Below are positions 9,995 through 19,500 of a DNA stretch of 64,000 nucleotides, in pieces (the first letter of the stretch is position 1; every line of letters starts with the position of its first letter). Location of the stretch: the NCBI GenBank assembly GCA_046330315.1, contig JAXLSZ010000005.1:186001-250000 (forward strand), in the 5' to 3' direction. The notes below the pieces were generated by a model. That model was not told the origin of the DNA, ran no database searches, and worked only from the letters and a program-made list of their open reading frames with translations. A program made the translations under genes and the position numbers. This DNA comes from JAXLSZ01 sp046330315. Its GTDB lineage: Bacteria; Actinomycetota; Thermoleophilia; Solirubrobacterales; 70-9.

Positions 9995-10342
9995 GTGTCA
10001 GGCTGGAAGCTGACGGTCAGGAGCGGCCCCGGGGTGGAGCGCAGGCGGTTCGACGACCTCGACACCGCCGTCGAGGCGGCCCAGCGGAGCGCCGAGGAGA
10101 TCCGCGACGAGGGCACGCTCGAGAAGGTCTCGATGCTGCGCGACTTCGATCCCGCCGTTCAGGTCAAGGCCCGGGTGGAGATCTCCGGGCCCGGTTGGCT
10201 GCACCCGCCCACCGCGGGGGTGGACCTGCGCGGCGACGGCAGCCTGGTCGCATACTCCGGCTCGGTGCGGCGGACCGAGTTGCCGCTGAAGCGGCGGGAG
10301 TCCCCCTTCGACGCGGTCCGCCGGACCCTGCGGAGCGCGTGA
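9995..10342 (+). CDS. conserved hypothetical protein, 115 aa
   Basis: Not recognised. From GTG 9995 the protein begins MSGWKLTVRSGPGVERRRF and has an amphipathic helix with acidic and basic residues (about 24-45), then two short beta-rich parts (VQVKARVEISGPG; TAGVDLRGDGSLVAYSGSVRR). No signal peptide, Cys or His cluster. It starts 15 bp after citrate synthase and its stop overlaps the next start (GTGA), so it is probably the second gene of a three-gene transcript. The coding-like GC3 pattern supports a real gene. Confidence 0.7.
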   Translation: MSGWKLTVRSGPGVERRRFDDLDTAVEAAQRSAEEIRDEGTLEKVSMLRDFDPAVQVKARVEISGPGWLHPPTAGVDLRGDGSLVAYSGSVRRTELPLKRRESPFDAVRRTLRSA

Positions 10343-10653
10343 GCGGGTTCGAGGTACCCGAGGGAAGCGTCGCCGCCGGCCGGCGGGTGCGGCTTCCGCC
10401 CGGTGCCGGCGAGCCCTTCGTCGTCTTCGTCAACGGCATCGAGCAGGCCGAGGGGACCGACTACGAGCTCCGCGCCGGGGAGATCGTCTTCTCCCGCCCG
10501 ATCCTCAAGGAGGCCAGGCTGGGCGGTATCCGCTGGCTCTCGATGCTGATCGGGGTGGCCGGCACCTACCGAAGGCACGAGACCGTGGACGTGCAGTTCC
10601 GGCGCGAGGGACGCACCGAGCTGGCCTCCGACCTGCCGATAATTCCGGACTGA
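10339..10653 (+). CDS. conserved hypothetical beta-rich protein, 104 aa
   Basis: GTG 10339 overlaps the preceding TGA. The first 60 residues (FVVFVNGIEQAEGTDYELR, then AGEIVFSRPI) read like a small beta-sandwich with the VNGxxxxxGxDY pattern found in tail-fibre or carbohydrate-binding modules. A short hydrophobic stretch (WLSMLIGVAG) and a charged tail follow. Function unknown. It is translationally coupled to the preceding unknown gene, so the two products may act together. Confidence 0.65.
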   Translation: MSGFEVPEGSVAAGRRVRLPPGAGEPFVVFVNGIEQAEGTDYELRAGEIVFSRPILKEARLGGIRWLSMLIGVAGTYRRHETVDVQFRREGRTELASDLPIIPD

Positions 10654-10754
10654 GCGAGGCCGGAACCCGGGCCAGGTGTGCGGAGTTTTTCTGCCCTGGG
10701 CACCGAAACTTCACACACACGCGTCGAAGCCCCCCCACGGCGGCGATGCTCCGG

Positions 10755-10819
10755 CCTCGACCCGCCGATCCCGCCTCGACCCGCCGATCCCGCCTCGACC
10801 CGCCGATCCCGCCTCGACC
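10755..10819. repeat. 19-bp tandem repeat, about 3.4 copies
   Basis: CCTCGACCCGCCGATCCCG begins at 10755, 10774 and 10793, with a partial copy at 10812 that runs into the 39-bp direct repeat. Non-coding. Confidence 0.9.
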
Positions 10820-10930
10820 CGGCCTGGAGGTCTTACCCCGACCGGGCGGGGCAGCGTCCCTTGAAGTCGGCCGCGCAGTTCGTGGACCAGGCCCGGCCTG
10901 GAGGTCTTACCCCGACCGGGCGGGGCAGCG
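10818..10930. repeat. 39-bp direct repeat, two copies 74 bp apart
   Basis: The segment starting CCCGGCCTGGAGGTCTTACC is present at 10818-10856 and 10892-10930, apparently without change. The second copy encodes, on the minus strand, the last residues and the TAA stop of the lipoprotein gene; the first copy would encode the same tail. Confidence 0.85.
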
Positions 10931-11482
10931 GGCAAGCACGGTTCCGTCTTGCGCAAGGACCCGGTGGCCGGGAGTTCGGTCGGCTACGTCGGAGCCCTGT
11001 ATCTCGCTGCAGAGCACCCGCCGCGCCGTGATCAGGGCGAGTCGATCGTGCCCCAGTCGCGCCCGCAGCGTGATCACGCCATCGGAAACCCGAACCGAGG
11101 TGACCTCGCACTTGCTCATCAAGGCGCGAAACCCGTTTCGCAGGGAGCCGAAGACTGCCACGTAGTAGCGCCTGACCGCGCCCGGGGGTGCCTCGAAGTC
11201 GGCGTGCGGACTGGAGATGGCGCCAAGGAACTCGGGGTAGGTCGGAGCGGCCTCGCCGCAGCCACGTCGGAGGTACTCGCGCAAATCGTCGGCGATCCTT
11301 TGATCGTGCAGCGTCCTGCCCCAAACCGAGGCGGTGCGACCGGCCGGCGGGACCGGGGAGCTCGGCGCGGAACCGGTACCGCCCTCCCCGCCGCACCCGG
11401 ACAGCGGCCCGATCGCCGAGAGGCCCGCGAAGAGCAGCCCGCAAGACCGCACGGCCCAGCGGCTTCGACCGCTGCGGTCCAC
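10907..11482 (-). CDS. putative lipoprotein, 191 aa
   Basis: GTG 11482 lies 3 bp after the end of the UbiA gene, so it is co-transcribed. The N-terminus is a lipoprotein signal: basic start, hydrophobic stretch, LSGCGG lipobox with Cys30, then a Gly/Ser/Pro linker. The mature part (about 55-185) has three further cysteines and mixed alpha/beta character; I do not recognise a domain. The last residues and stop lie inside a 39-bp direct repeat. Pairing with a lipid-linked-sugar enzyme hints at an envelope role; this is inference. Confidence 0.7.
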   Translation of the reverse strand: MDRSGRSRWAVRSCGLLFAGLSAIGPLSGCGGEGGTGSAPSSPVPPAGRTASVWGRTLHDQRIADDLREYLRRGCGEAAPTYPEFLGAISSPHADFEAPPGAVRRYYVAVFGSLRNGFRALMSKCEVTSVRVSDGVITLRARLGHDRLALITARRVLCSEIQGSDVADRTPGHRVLAQDGTVLARCPARSG

Positions 11483-11484
11483 GC

Positions 11485-12459
11485 CTAGTTGAAAACGTAG
11501 AGCAGCAGGAAGGCGGTCAGGGCGAAGACGGCGCCGGCCGCGATCATGCCCCTGTCCTCGGCGACGATCGCCGCGGTCGAGCGCTCGTCGGAGCGGTCGT
11601 AGATCAGGTAGAGGTAGCGGAAGATGCCGTAGACGACCGGGGGGATCGTGTACATCATCTGGCTGCCGATCAGCGGCGAGTTGACCGTGTAGATCGCGTA
11701 GCTGATCACCGTGCCGGTGGTGACCATGGCGACCATCTGGTCGAGGAACGGGAGCGAGTAGTGCTCGAGGACGGGGCGGGTGCTGGTTCCCTCGTGAAGC
11801 TCCGAGACGGCCTCCTGGCGGCGCTTGGTGAAGCCGAGGAAGAGGGCGAGCATCCCCGTGCAGAGCACCAGCCACTCCGAGGCGTGGGCGTCCACGGCCT
11901 CCGCGCCGGCGACGACCCGGAGGATGAAGAGGCCCGCCAGGGTCATCACGTCGACGATCACCACCTGCTTGAGGCCGTAGCTGTAGGCGAGCTGTGCGAC
12001 GGCGTAGCCGGCCACCATCAGCCCGACCTGCCAGCTCACCGTCGCGAACGCGAGGCCGAGCGCGCCGGCGCCCAGCACCACCGCCAGCACCTTGGCGGCG
12101 GGCTCGGAGAGCTCCCCGGCGGCGATCGGCCGGAAGCGCTTCCTGGGGTGGCGGCGGTCGAGCTCGACGTCGCCCAGGTCGTTGACGAAGTAGCCGGCGC
12201 TGGAGATCGCGCAGAAGGCGACGAAGGTGAGCGTTGCCTCCAGCACGGCGTGGGGATCGTTGACCTGCCCCGAGAAGAGCAGGCCGGCGAAGACGAGGAC
12301 GTTCTTGATCCACTCGTGGGGGCGGGCGGTCTTCAGCGCCGCCCGGGGGGGCGAGCGACGGGGGCGAACGGGCTCCCCGCTCCCGGGCGCCGGCCCGCCC
12401 GGCGGCTCGGCCGCGGCGCCGGGCTCGACGGTGGGGTGTTCCTCGGTGATGGTTTCCAT
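11485..12459 (-). CDS. UbiA-family decaprenyl-phosphate phosphoribosyltransferase-like protein
   Basis: 324 residues from ATG 12459. After a 40-residue Pro/Gly/Glu-rich cytoplasmic start, ARPHEWIKNVLVFAGLLFS matches the N-terminus of DPPR synthases (mycobacterial Rv3806c type). The first Asp-rich motif reads NDLGDVELDRRHPRKRFRP; the second is near YSYGLKQVVIVDV. About nine membrane helices. The Rv3806c group transfers 5-phosphoribosyl diphosphate to polyprenyl phosphate for arabinan synthesis. Here it follows the lipid-enzyme genes, leaving a 108-bp gap. Another phosphoribosyl- or prenyl-transfer reaction is possible. Confidence 0.82.
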   Translation of the reverse strand: METITEEHPTVEPGAAAEPPGGPAPGSGEPVRPRRSPPRAALKTARPHEWIKNVLVFAGLLFSGQVNDPHAVLEATLTFVAFCAISSAGYFVNDLGDVELDRRHPRKRFRPIAAGELSEPAAKVLAVVLGAGALGLAFATVSWQVGLMVAGYAVAQLAYSYGLKQVVIVDVMTLAGLFILRVVAGAEAVDAHASEWLVLCTGMLALFLGFTKRRQEAVSELHEGTSTRPVLEHYSLPFLDQMVAMVTTGTVISYAIYTVNSPLIGSQMMYTIPPVVYGIFRYLYLIYDRSDERSTAAIVAEDRGMIAAGAVFALTAFLLLYVFN

Positions 12460-12567
12460 CGCTCTGGTTGCGCGGCGCGCAGGACATCGTGGCGCACCAC
12501 TTCGGACGGCCATTTCCGGCCCAATCACCGAAGGAAGGCGGCCGTCGCGAAAGGGTAGCGCCAGCCG

Positions 12568-14187
12568 CTAGCCGACAAGCACTCCGGGGTTCATCATCCC
12601 GGCGGGGTCCACGGCCGCCTTGGCCCCGCGGAGCGCAGCCGCGAAGGGGCCGGGGCGCTGGCGGTCGTAGAAGGGCCGGTGGTCCCGTCCCACCGCGTGG
12701 TGGTGGGTGATCGTGCCCCCGGCCGAGACCACCGCCTCGGACACCGCGGCCTTGATCTCGTCCCACTGCGCGGCCTCGCCGCCCTCCACGGCCGGGGCGA
12801 TCACGGTGTAGTAGGCGGCGGGCCCGTCCGCATAGACGTGGGTGAAGCGGCAGCTCACGTGCGGCGATCCGGGGCCCTCCGCCGGCGCGCCCGACGCCTC
12901 GGCGGCCGCCCGGCGGGCCCGCCCCACCACCTCGCCGTGGAAATCCTCGAAGCGGTCCCAGGTGATCGCCGTCTCGAAGGTCTCCGAGAGGACGCCGCAG
13001 GCAAGCAGCGAGTCGCGCAGGTAGGGCATCCGCAGGAAGGCCTCCCGCCAGGACCCCGCGGCACCGCCGGCGTCCTCCTTTCCGTCCCCGCCGGGCGGCG
13101 CGGGGTCGGGGCGGCCTGTGCCCTCCTCGGCAATCGCCAGGGCCTGCGAGATCTCCGGGCCCACGTCGCGGCCGGCCGACTCGAAGGAGAGGACGAGCAG
13201 CGCCTCCCCGCCGCCGCCGGCGAACAGCCGGGCCTCCTCGGGGTCGAGCAGGCGGCAGTTGGCCGGGCGCAGCCCCGACTGGACGATGCCCCTCACCGCT
13301 GCCGCGCCGGAGGGCAGGTCCGCGAAGCGCACCGTCCGCGAGGCCCGGCGCCGCGGGCGCGGCCGGACCCGGACCCAGGCCTCGGTGATCACCCCGAGGA
13401 TCCCCTCCGACCCCAGCAGCATGCGGTCGGGCGAGGGGCCGGCACCCGAGCCGGGCAGCCGCCTGCTCTCCCAGGTCCCCCGCGGGGTGATCGCCCGCAC
13501 GGACTCGACAAGGTCGTCGATGTGGGTCTCGGCCGTGGCGAAGTGACCGCCCGCCCGGGTCGCCAGCCACCCGCCCAGGGTGGAGAACTCGAACGACTGG
13601 GGGAAATGGCGGAGCGTCAGGCCGTGCTCGCGAAGCTGCTCCTCGAGGCGCGGCCCGGTGGCGCCGGCCTGGATCCTCGCGGCCAGCGAGACCGGGTCGA
13701 CGTCCAGCACCCGGTCGAGCCGGCGCACGTCGAGCGTGACCGCCGGCGCCTGCGGGTCGCCGAGCCTGGCCTCGACCCCGCCGACCACGCTGGTCCCGCC
13801 GCCGAAGGGGATCACCGCGGCGCCCTGCTCCTCGCACCAGGCGAGGACGACCTCCACCTCGGACTCGTCGCGGGGCCGGGCTACGAGGTCGGGCGGGGAG
13901 GGGAACTCGCCGCGAAAGCCGCGGGCCAGGTCCCGGAAGGCCTTGCCCAGCGTGCGCGAGACCCGCTCGTAGCGATCGTCGGTGAAGAGGTCCCCGAGGG
14001 CGCCCGGAGGGCGCAGGCGCGGGGGGCGCAGCTCCACCCTCTCCAGGGGCACGGGCTCGGCGATCCTCTCCCCGCCGAAGCCGAACCTCTCGCGCAGGCC
14101 CCTCGACAGCGCCTCCAGCTCGGCCCGGGAGGCCCGCTGGTCCTCGTATCCCCAGCCCCAGTGGTTGAGCCGGCGCGCTGCTACCAG
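12568..14187 (-). CDS. FAD-linked oxidase, alkyldihydroxyacetonephosphate synthase-like
   Basis: About 539 residues of the vanillyl-alcohol-oxidase/AGPS fold. The FAD-binding domain includes VIPFGGGTSVVGG and the stretch HFPQSFEFSTLGGWLATRAGG; the active-site HHHAVGRDH near the C-terminus corresponds to the AGPS catalytic histidine run. AGPS swaps the acyl chain of acyl-DHAP for a fatty alcohol, giving an ether lipid. The preceding gene resembles a fatty acyl-CoA reductase, which would supply that alcohol. No ATG, GTG or TTG exists near the conserved LNHWGWGYED start; CTG 14187, overlapping the upstream stop, is the best candidate. FAD glycolate/lactate oxidases are the alternative family. 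Confidence 0.82.
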   Translation of the reverse strand: MVAARRLNHWGWGYEDQRASRAELEALSRGLRERFGFGGERIAEPVPLERVELRPPRLRPPGALGDLFTDDRYERVSRTLGKAFRDLARGFRGEFPSPPDLVARPRDESEVEVVLAWCEEQGAAVIPFGGGTSVVGGVEARLGDPQAPAVTLDVRRLDRVLDVDPVSLAARIQAGATGPRLEEQLREHGLTLRHFPQSFEFSTLGGWLATRAGGHFATAETHIDDLVESVRAITPRGTWESRRLPGSGAGPSPDRMLLGSEGILGVITEAWVRVRPRPRRRASRTVRFADLPSGAAAVRGIVQSGLRPANCRLLDPEEARLFAGGGGEALLVLSFESAGRDVGPEISQALAIAEEGTGRPDPAPPGGDGKEDAGGAAGSWREAFLRMPYLRDSLLACGVLSETFETAITWDRFEDFHGEVVGRARRAAAEASGAPAEGPGSPHVSCRFTHVYADGPAAYYTVIAPAVEGGEAAQWDEIKAAVSEAVVSAGGTITHHHAVGRDHRPFYDRQRPGPFAAALRGAKAAVDPAGMMNPGVLVG

Positions 14188-16175
14188 TGCACGCCCTTCA
14201 TCAGGTGGGCGAAGGCGACCTGCTCCGTGGATGCCTCCTTCTCGACCTCCTTCGCCCCCTCCTCGCCCTTCGCCGCCCTGGAGTCCGGGAACAGCTTGTA
14301 GGCGGTGTTGAGGACGGCGTCGGATGCCTTCGGCGCGACCGCGTAGAGCAGCTCGCCGAAGTTGCCCAGCCTGGTCGCGACCTTCTTGGGCCTGTGGATC
14401 ATCGCCTCGGTGATCATCTCCGCGGCCTCGTCGGGGGTGATCGTCGGGAAGGCGTCGTACATCTTGGTCGGCGCGATCATCGGGGTGCGGACCAGCGGCA
14501 TGTGGATCGTCGTGATCGCGACTCCGTCGTCCACCACCTCCGAGGCGATGCAGCGCGAGAACGCGTCGAGCGCGGCCTTGGAGGCGACGTATGCGGAGAA
14601 CCGCGGGGTGTTGGTCTGAACCCCGATCGAGCTGATGTTGATGATGTGGCCGGAGCGCCGGGCGCGCATCGCGGGCAGCAGGGAGAGGATCAGCTTCAGC
14701 GCCCCGAAGTAGTTGAGCTGCATGGTGCGCTCGTAGTCGTGGAAGCGGTCGTAGGAGAGCTCCACCGAGCGCCGGATCGAGCGGCCGGCGTTGTTGACCA
14801 GGACGTCCACCTGGCCGTGCTGGTCGAGCACCTCGCCGGCCATGCGCTCGACGTCGGAGACATCGGCGAGGTCGCAGGGGTGGATGTGGGCGGTGCCGCC
14901 CCGCTCGGCGATCTCCTTCCGCGTCGCCTCGAGCTTCTCGGGGGTGCGGGCGACAAGCAGGACGACCGCGCCGGCCTCGCCGGCCCTCAGCGCGGTCGCC
15001 TTGCCGATACCCGAGGAGGCCCCGGTGATCAGCACCACCTTGCCCGAGACGGCGCCGGAGAGCGAGCGGTCCTTGAAGAGGTCGGGGTCGAGGTTGCGCT
15101 CCCAGTAGTCCCAAAGGCGGTCGGCGTAGGTCTCCAGCGGCGGCACCGAGATGCCGCTGCCCTCCAGCGCGGCCAGGGTGTTGGTGCAGTCGAACCGGGT
15201 CGGGTAGTTGACGTAGGTCAGCACCGACTCGGGTATTCCGAGGTCGTGGAGGACCTGGTTGCGGATCCGCTTGACCGGGGGCAGCATCATCAGGCCGCTG
15301 CGCACCGCGGGAGGGATCACGTCGAGCATCTTGGGATCGAGGCGCATCGACATCTGCGGCCCGTGCGCGGAGTGCGCGAAGAGGTTGATCACCTGGCCCG
15401 CGCTCTTCGGGTTGGGGTCGGTGAGCGAGAAGACCTTGCCGTCCAGCCCGGGCTGGTGGGCGATGTGGTCGAGCGCCCGGGCGACGAAATCCACCGGGAC
15501 GAGATTGATCTGCTTGCCCTCGACGCCGATCGTCGGCATCCACTGGGGCAACGCGTTGCGCAGCCGCTGGATCAGCTTGAAGAAGTAGTAGGGGCCGTCG
15601 ATCTTGTCCATCTCGCCGGTTTCGGAGTCCCCGACCACGATTCCCGGCCGGTAGACGCGCCACGGCACCCCGCACTCCTCGCGCACGACGCGCTCGGAGT
15701 CGTGCTTGGTGCGGAAGTAGGGGTGCGTGTCGAGGGCCTCGGCCTCCTCGAACATGTCCTCGCGCCAGGTCCCCCTGTAGAGCCCCGCGGCGGCGATCGA
15801 GCTGACCATCTCGAAACAGCCGGCCTCGATCTGCTCGGCCAGCTCGACCGCGTGGCGGGTGCCCTCGATGTTCGCCACCTGCTGGCTCTGGGCGTCGGCG
15901 GTCATGTCGTAGATCGCCGCGAGGTGGAAGAAGTGGCCGATCCTGCCGCGCAGGATCGCGAGGTCGGAGTCGGAGACCCCGAGCCGTGGCTGCGAGAGGT
16001 CCCCGACCACCGCCACCACGCGGCCCTCGTCGACGCCCCAGCGGCTGCGGAGCTCCTCCAGCTTGCCCCTGGACCCCTCGCGGACCAGCACGTAGACCGT
16101 CCCCTCCCGCTCGAGCAGGAGCTCGACCAGGCGACGCCCGATGAAACCGGTCGCACCGGTCACGAAGTAGTCCAT
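14181..16175 (-). CDS. double-domain SDR, fatty acyl-CoA reductase-like (AcrA1 type)
   Basis: 664 residues in two Rossmann units. The N-terminal extended SDR (1-360) starts MDYFVTGATGFIGRRL and resembles fatty acyl-CoA reductases (NAD-binding-4). The C-terminal classical SDR (from about 375) has TGASSGIGKA, NNAGRS, the catalytic Ser in ISSIG and YVASK. This layout is that of mycobacterial AcrA1 and related bacterial reductases that turn acyl-CoA into aldehyde and fatty alcohol. ATG 16175 is preferred to an upstream start because GGAGGAGAAGAG lies directly before it. It overlaps the AGPS-like gene, so the two are translationally coupled. The alcohol product is inferred from family and neighbour. 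Confidence 0.85.
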   Translation of the reverse strand: MDYFVTGATGFIGRRLVELLLEREGTVYVLVREGSRGKLEELRSRWGVDEGRVVAVVGDLSQPRLGVSDSDLAILRGRIGHFFHLAAIYDMTADAQSQQVANIEGTRHAVELAEQIEAGCFEMVSSIAAAGLYRGTWREDMFEEAEALDTHPYFRTKHDSERVVREECGVPWRVYRPGIVVGDSETGEMDKIDGPYYFFKLIQRLRNALPQWMPTIGVEGKQINLVPVDFVARALDHIAHQPGLDGKVFSLTDPNPKSAGQVINLFAHSAHGPQMSMRLDPKMLDVIPPAVRSGLMMLPPVKRIRNQVLHDLGIPESVLTYVNYPTRFDCTNTLAALEGSGISVPPLETYADRLWDYWERNLDPDLFKDRSLSGAVSGKVVLITGASSGIGKATALRAGEAGAVVLLVARTPEKLEATRKEIAERGGTAHIHPCDLADVSDVERMAGEVLDQHGQVDVLVNNAGRSIRRSVELSYDRFHDYERTMQLNYFGALKLILSLLPAMRARRSGHIINISSIGVQTNTPRFSAYVASKAALDAFSRCIASEVVDDGVAITTIHMPLVRTPMIAPTKMYDAFPTITPDEAAEMITEAMIHRPKKVATRLGNFGELLYAVAPKASDAVLNTAYKLFPDSRAAKGEEGAKEVEKEASTEQVAFAHLMKGVHW

Positions 16176-16232
16176 CTCTTCTCCTCCTCTCGCTGCCAAC
16201 CGCCGGCCCTGGTTCCGGGCACGGGCGCACCC

Positions 16233-16245
16233 TACACTCTGCCCG
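16233..16245 (+). promoter_or_regulatory. -10 box of a leaderless transcript (zinc-ribbon gene)
   Basis: TACACT at 16233-16238, then 7 nt, then GTG 16246. No ribosome binding site. The transcript would start at or next to the start codon. Confidence 0.55.
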
Positions 16246-16545
16246 GTGGCACTTCACCTCGACCCGTTCGGGCGCACCCCGCCGCCATCCGAGCGCCGGG
16301 CCCGGGCCGGCGAGGTGGCCCCGGACTGGCGGGTCGCCACCGACGGGGTGGAGGTGATCGCGCACGGAGCGATGGTCTGCCCCCGGTGCGCGGCGCCGCT
16401 CTCCCTGGCAGCGGCGGTCGCCGCCGGGGAGAGCATCGAGTGCGGCTTCTGCGAGCACCGCGGCAGGGCCCGGGAGTTCCTGGTCCGCGACGTCTTCGAC
16501 ACGGTCTCCAACGAGGCGTACCTGGTCGCCCGGCTGCCCGCCTGA
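16246..16545 (+). CDS. small zinc-ribbon protein, 99 aa
   Basis: Two CxxC pairs (CPRC near 45 and CGFC near 67) form a zinc ribbon: VCPRCAAPLSLAAAV then ECGFCEHRG. The tail ends FLVRDVFDTVSNEAYLVARLP and may contact a partner. Function unknown. It lies between the lipid operon (divergent) and 2-oxoglutarate dehydrogenase (same strand, 53 bp away with its own promoter). The start is GTG because a -10 box lies 7 nt before it and the downstream sequence is coding-like. Confidence 0.72.
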   Translation: MALHLDPFGRTPPPSERRARAGEVAPDWRVATDGVEVIAHGAMVCPRCAAPLSLAAAVAAGESIECGFCEHRGRAREFLVRDVFDTVSNEAYLVARLPA

Positions 16546-16583
16546 GCGGCCGAGCCGGCCGTTCCGCGCCGGACCCCGTGGCA

Positions 16584-16598
16584 TAGACTCAGACGCCC
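16584..16598 (+). promoter_or_regulatory. -10 box just upstream of the 2-oxoglutarate dehydrogenase start
   Basis: TAGACT at 16584-16589 followed by 9 nt and ATG 16599; no Shine-Dalgarno. GGCATAGACTC recurs in the same place before the decarboxylase gene at 44454. Confidence 0.5.
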
Positions 16599-19500
16599 AT
16601 GCCAGAGACGGCCACCGTGCAGATCTCGATGCCCGAGATGGGCGAGTCGGTGACCGAGGGCACCGTGCTCGAGTGGCACGTCGCCGAGGGCGACACGGTC
16701 ATCGAGGGCGACACCGTGGTGGAGGTCTCCACCGACAAGGTTGACGCCGAGGTCCCGGCTCCGGCCAGCGGGAAGATCACCAAGCTGCTCGCGGCGATCG
16801 ACGAGGTCGTCGCGGTAGGCGCCCCGCTGGCCGAGATGGAGGCCGGCGAGGTCGAGGCCGGTGCCGGCGACGGGGCGGGCGACGGGGCGACGGCGGCCGG
16901 CGCGGGGGCGGCTCAGGCCGCCCCGCCCGAGCAGGCCGGCGCGGAGGCGGCCGGCGTCCGGGCCACCCCCACGGCGCGCCGGGTCGCCGCGGCGACCGGC
17001 GTGGACCTGGGGGCCGTCAACGGCTCGGGCGCGGGTGGCAAGGTCCGCAAGGAGGACGTGCTGGCCGCGGCGGACGGCGCCGGCGGCGCGGGAGAGGCCC
17101 GGGCGCTGCGGGGGCCGGCGGCGATGCTCGCCAAGGCGATGGACGAGAGCCGTGCCGTGCCGACCGCGACCTCCTTCCGGACGATCGCGGTGGACACGCT
17201 CGACGCCAAGCGAAAGGCGCTCAACGGCGTCCTCTCCGAGCGCGGGATGAAGGTCTCCTTCACCCACCTCGTCGCCTGGGCCATCGTGCAGGCGGCGAAG
17301 GAGTGGCCGGTGATGGTCCGCACCTTCGAGGAGCGCGACGGCAAGCCCTACGCGATCGAGGAGGGCCCGATCAACCTCGGGATCGCGGTCGACGTGGAGA
17401 GAAAGGACGGCTCCCGGAGCCTGATGGTCCCGGCGATCAAGCGCGCCGAGAGCCTGGACTTCGCCGCCTTCCACAGCTACTACGAGGAGCTGATCACCAA
17501 GACCCGGGAGAACAGCCTGACCGCGGACGACTTCCAGGGAACCAACATCTCGCTGACCAACCCCGGGGGGATCGGCACGGTGGCCTCGGTGCCCCGGCTG
17601 CTGGCCGGCCAGGCGTCGATAATCGCCACCGGCTCGATCGCCTACCCGCCGGAGTGGGCGGGCGCCTCGGCGGAGCGGATCAGGTCGCTGGGGGTCTCCA
17701 AGGTGATGACCATGACCTCCACCTACGACCACCGGGTGATCCAGGGGGCCGAGTCGGGGTCCTTCCTGCGCCGGGTCGAGCAGCTCCTGCAGGGCGAGGA
17801 CTCCTTCTACGAAGGCGTCGCGGCCTCGCTGGGAGTCCCCGCGTCGGTGGTCGCAACCGCGCACCCCGCCTCCGCCTCGGCCGCGCCGGTCCCGGCGGCC
17901 CCGACATCGGTCACCGCCGAACCCCCGAGCGAGGAGCTGCTCGGCGCCGTGCAGGCCGCGACCTCGCTGCTGAAGGCCTACCGCACGCACGGGCACCTGT
18001 CCGCGCGGCTTGACCCCCTGGGCTCCGAGCCAAAGGGGGATCCGGCGCTCGACCCCGGCAACGTCAGCCTCACCCCCGAGCTGATGGGGCAGATCCCAGC
18101 CTCGATCCTGCGGATCGGGGTGCCCGGGGAGACGCTGATGGAGGCGCTGCCCCGGATGAGGGACGCCTACTGCGGCACGATCGCCTACCAGTTCGAGCAC
18201 CTCTCCTCCCACCAGCAGCGCGTCTGGCTGCGGGAGATGATCGAGACCGGGGCCCACCGCGAGCCCCTCCAGGCCGAGGAGAAGCGCCGCCTGCTCGACC
18301 GGCTGATCGACGTCTTCGAGTTCGAGCGCTTCCTCGAGAAGACCTACCTGGGCCAGAAGATGTTCTCGATCGAGGGTCTCGACGTGATCGTCCCGATGCT
18401 CGACGAGGCTGTCACCCTGGCGCTGCGCGGCGGGGCCCGGGAGGTCGTCTTCGGGATGGCCCACCGCGGCCGGCTGAGCGTGCTCGCCCACAACCTCGGC
18501 CGCCCCTACGAGGGGATCTTCGCCGAGTTCGAGGGCTCCAAGGCGATCGACTCCGTCAAGGCCGTCGCCGCGATCCCGCACGGCGGGACCGGTGACGTCA
18601 AGTACCACTACGGACACAGCGGGACCTACGAGACCCACGCCGGGGAGAGGATCGCGGTGCGGCTCTACCCCAACCCGAGCCACCTGGAGTTCGTCGACCC
18701 GGTCGTGCTGGGTGGCACCCGCTACGAGCAGAGCGAGATCGAGGGCGCCGACCTCACCCACGACCCCAAGCGGGCGCTGCCGATCCTGCTGCACGGGGAC
18801 GCCGCCTTCCCGGGGCAGGGGATCGTCGCCGAGACGCTCAACCTGCAGGCGCTCCGCGGCTACACGACCGGCGGCACGATCCACGTGATCCAGAACAACC
18901 AGGTCGGGTTCACGACCGATCCGGAGGAGGCGCGCTCGACCCCCTACGCCGCCGACATGGCGAAGGGCTTCAACGTCCCGATCGTCCACGTCAACGCCGA
19001 CGACGTCGAGGCCTGCTCCGCGGCGATCCGGCTGGCCATGGCCTACCGCGAGCGCTGGGGCCGCGACGTGGTGATCGACCTGATCGGCTACCGCCGCTAC
19101 GGGCACAACGAGACCGACGAGCCCGCCTACACCCAGCCGCAGATGGCCGCGAAGATCAAGGTCCACCCGCCGGTCTCGGAGATCTACGCCGAGAAGCTGA
19201 TCGCCGAGAAGGTCGTCGGCCCCGAGGAGGTCACCGCGGGCGGGGAGGAACGGCGCGAGCAGCTCGCCGGAACGCTCAAGGGGCTGCGCAGGAAGATGGA
19301 GCTGGGCGAGTACGAGGACCCGACGGTCACCACGACGGGCACCGGGGAGCTCGACCGCAGCGCCAGCCCGCCGGTTGACACCGCCGTCGCCGAGGACAAG
19401 CTCCGCGACCTCAACGAGCGCCTGATCCGGGTGCCGGACAGCTTCACGATCCACCGCAAGCTCCGCAAGCCCCTCGCCAAGCGGGTGTCCGCGCTCGAGG

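Noticed and set aside
12568..16584. Very long minus-strand frame (about 1,340 codons) spanning the AGPS-like and SDR genes
   Set aside because: Its first two-thirds are Arg/Gly/Pro/Asp-rich shadow of the SDR gene in another frame; only the part after 14187 has family motifs.
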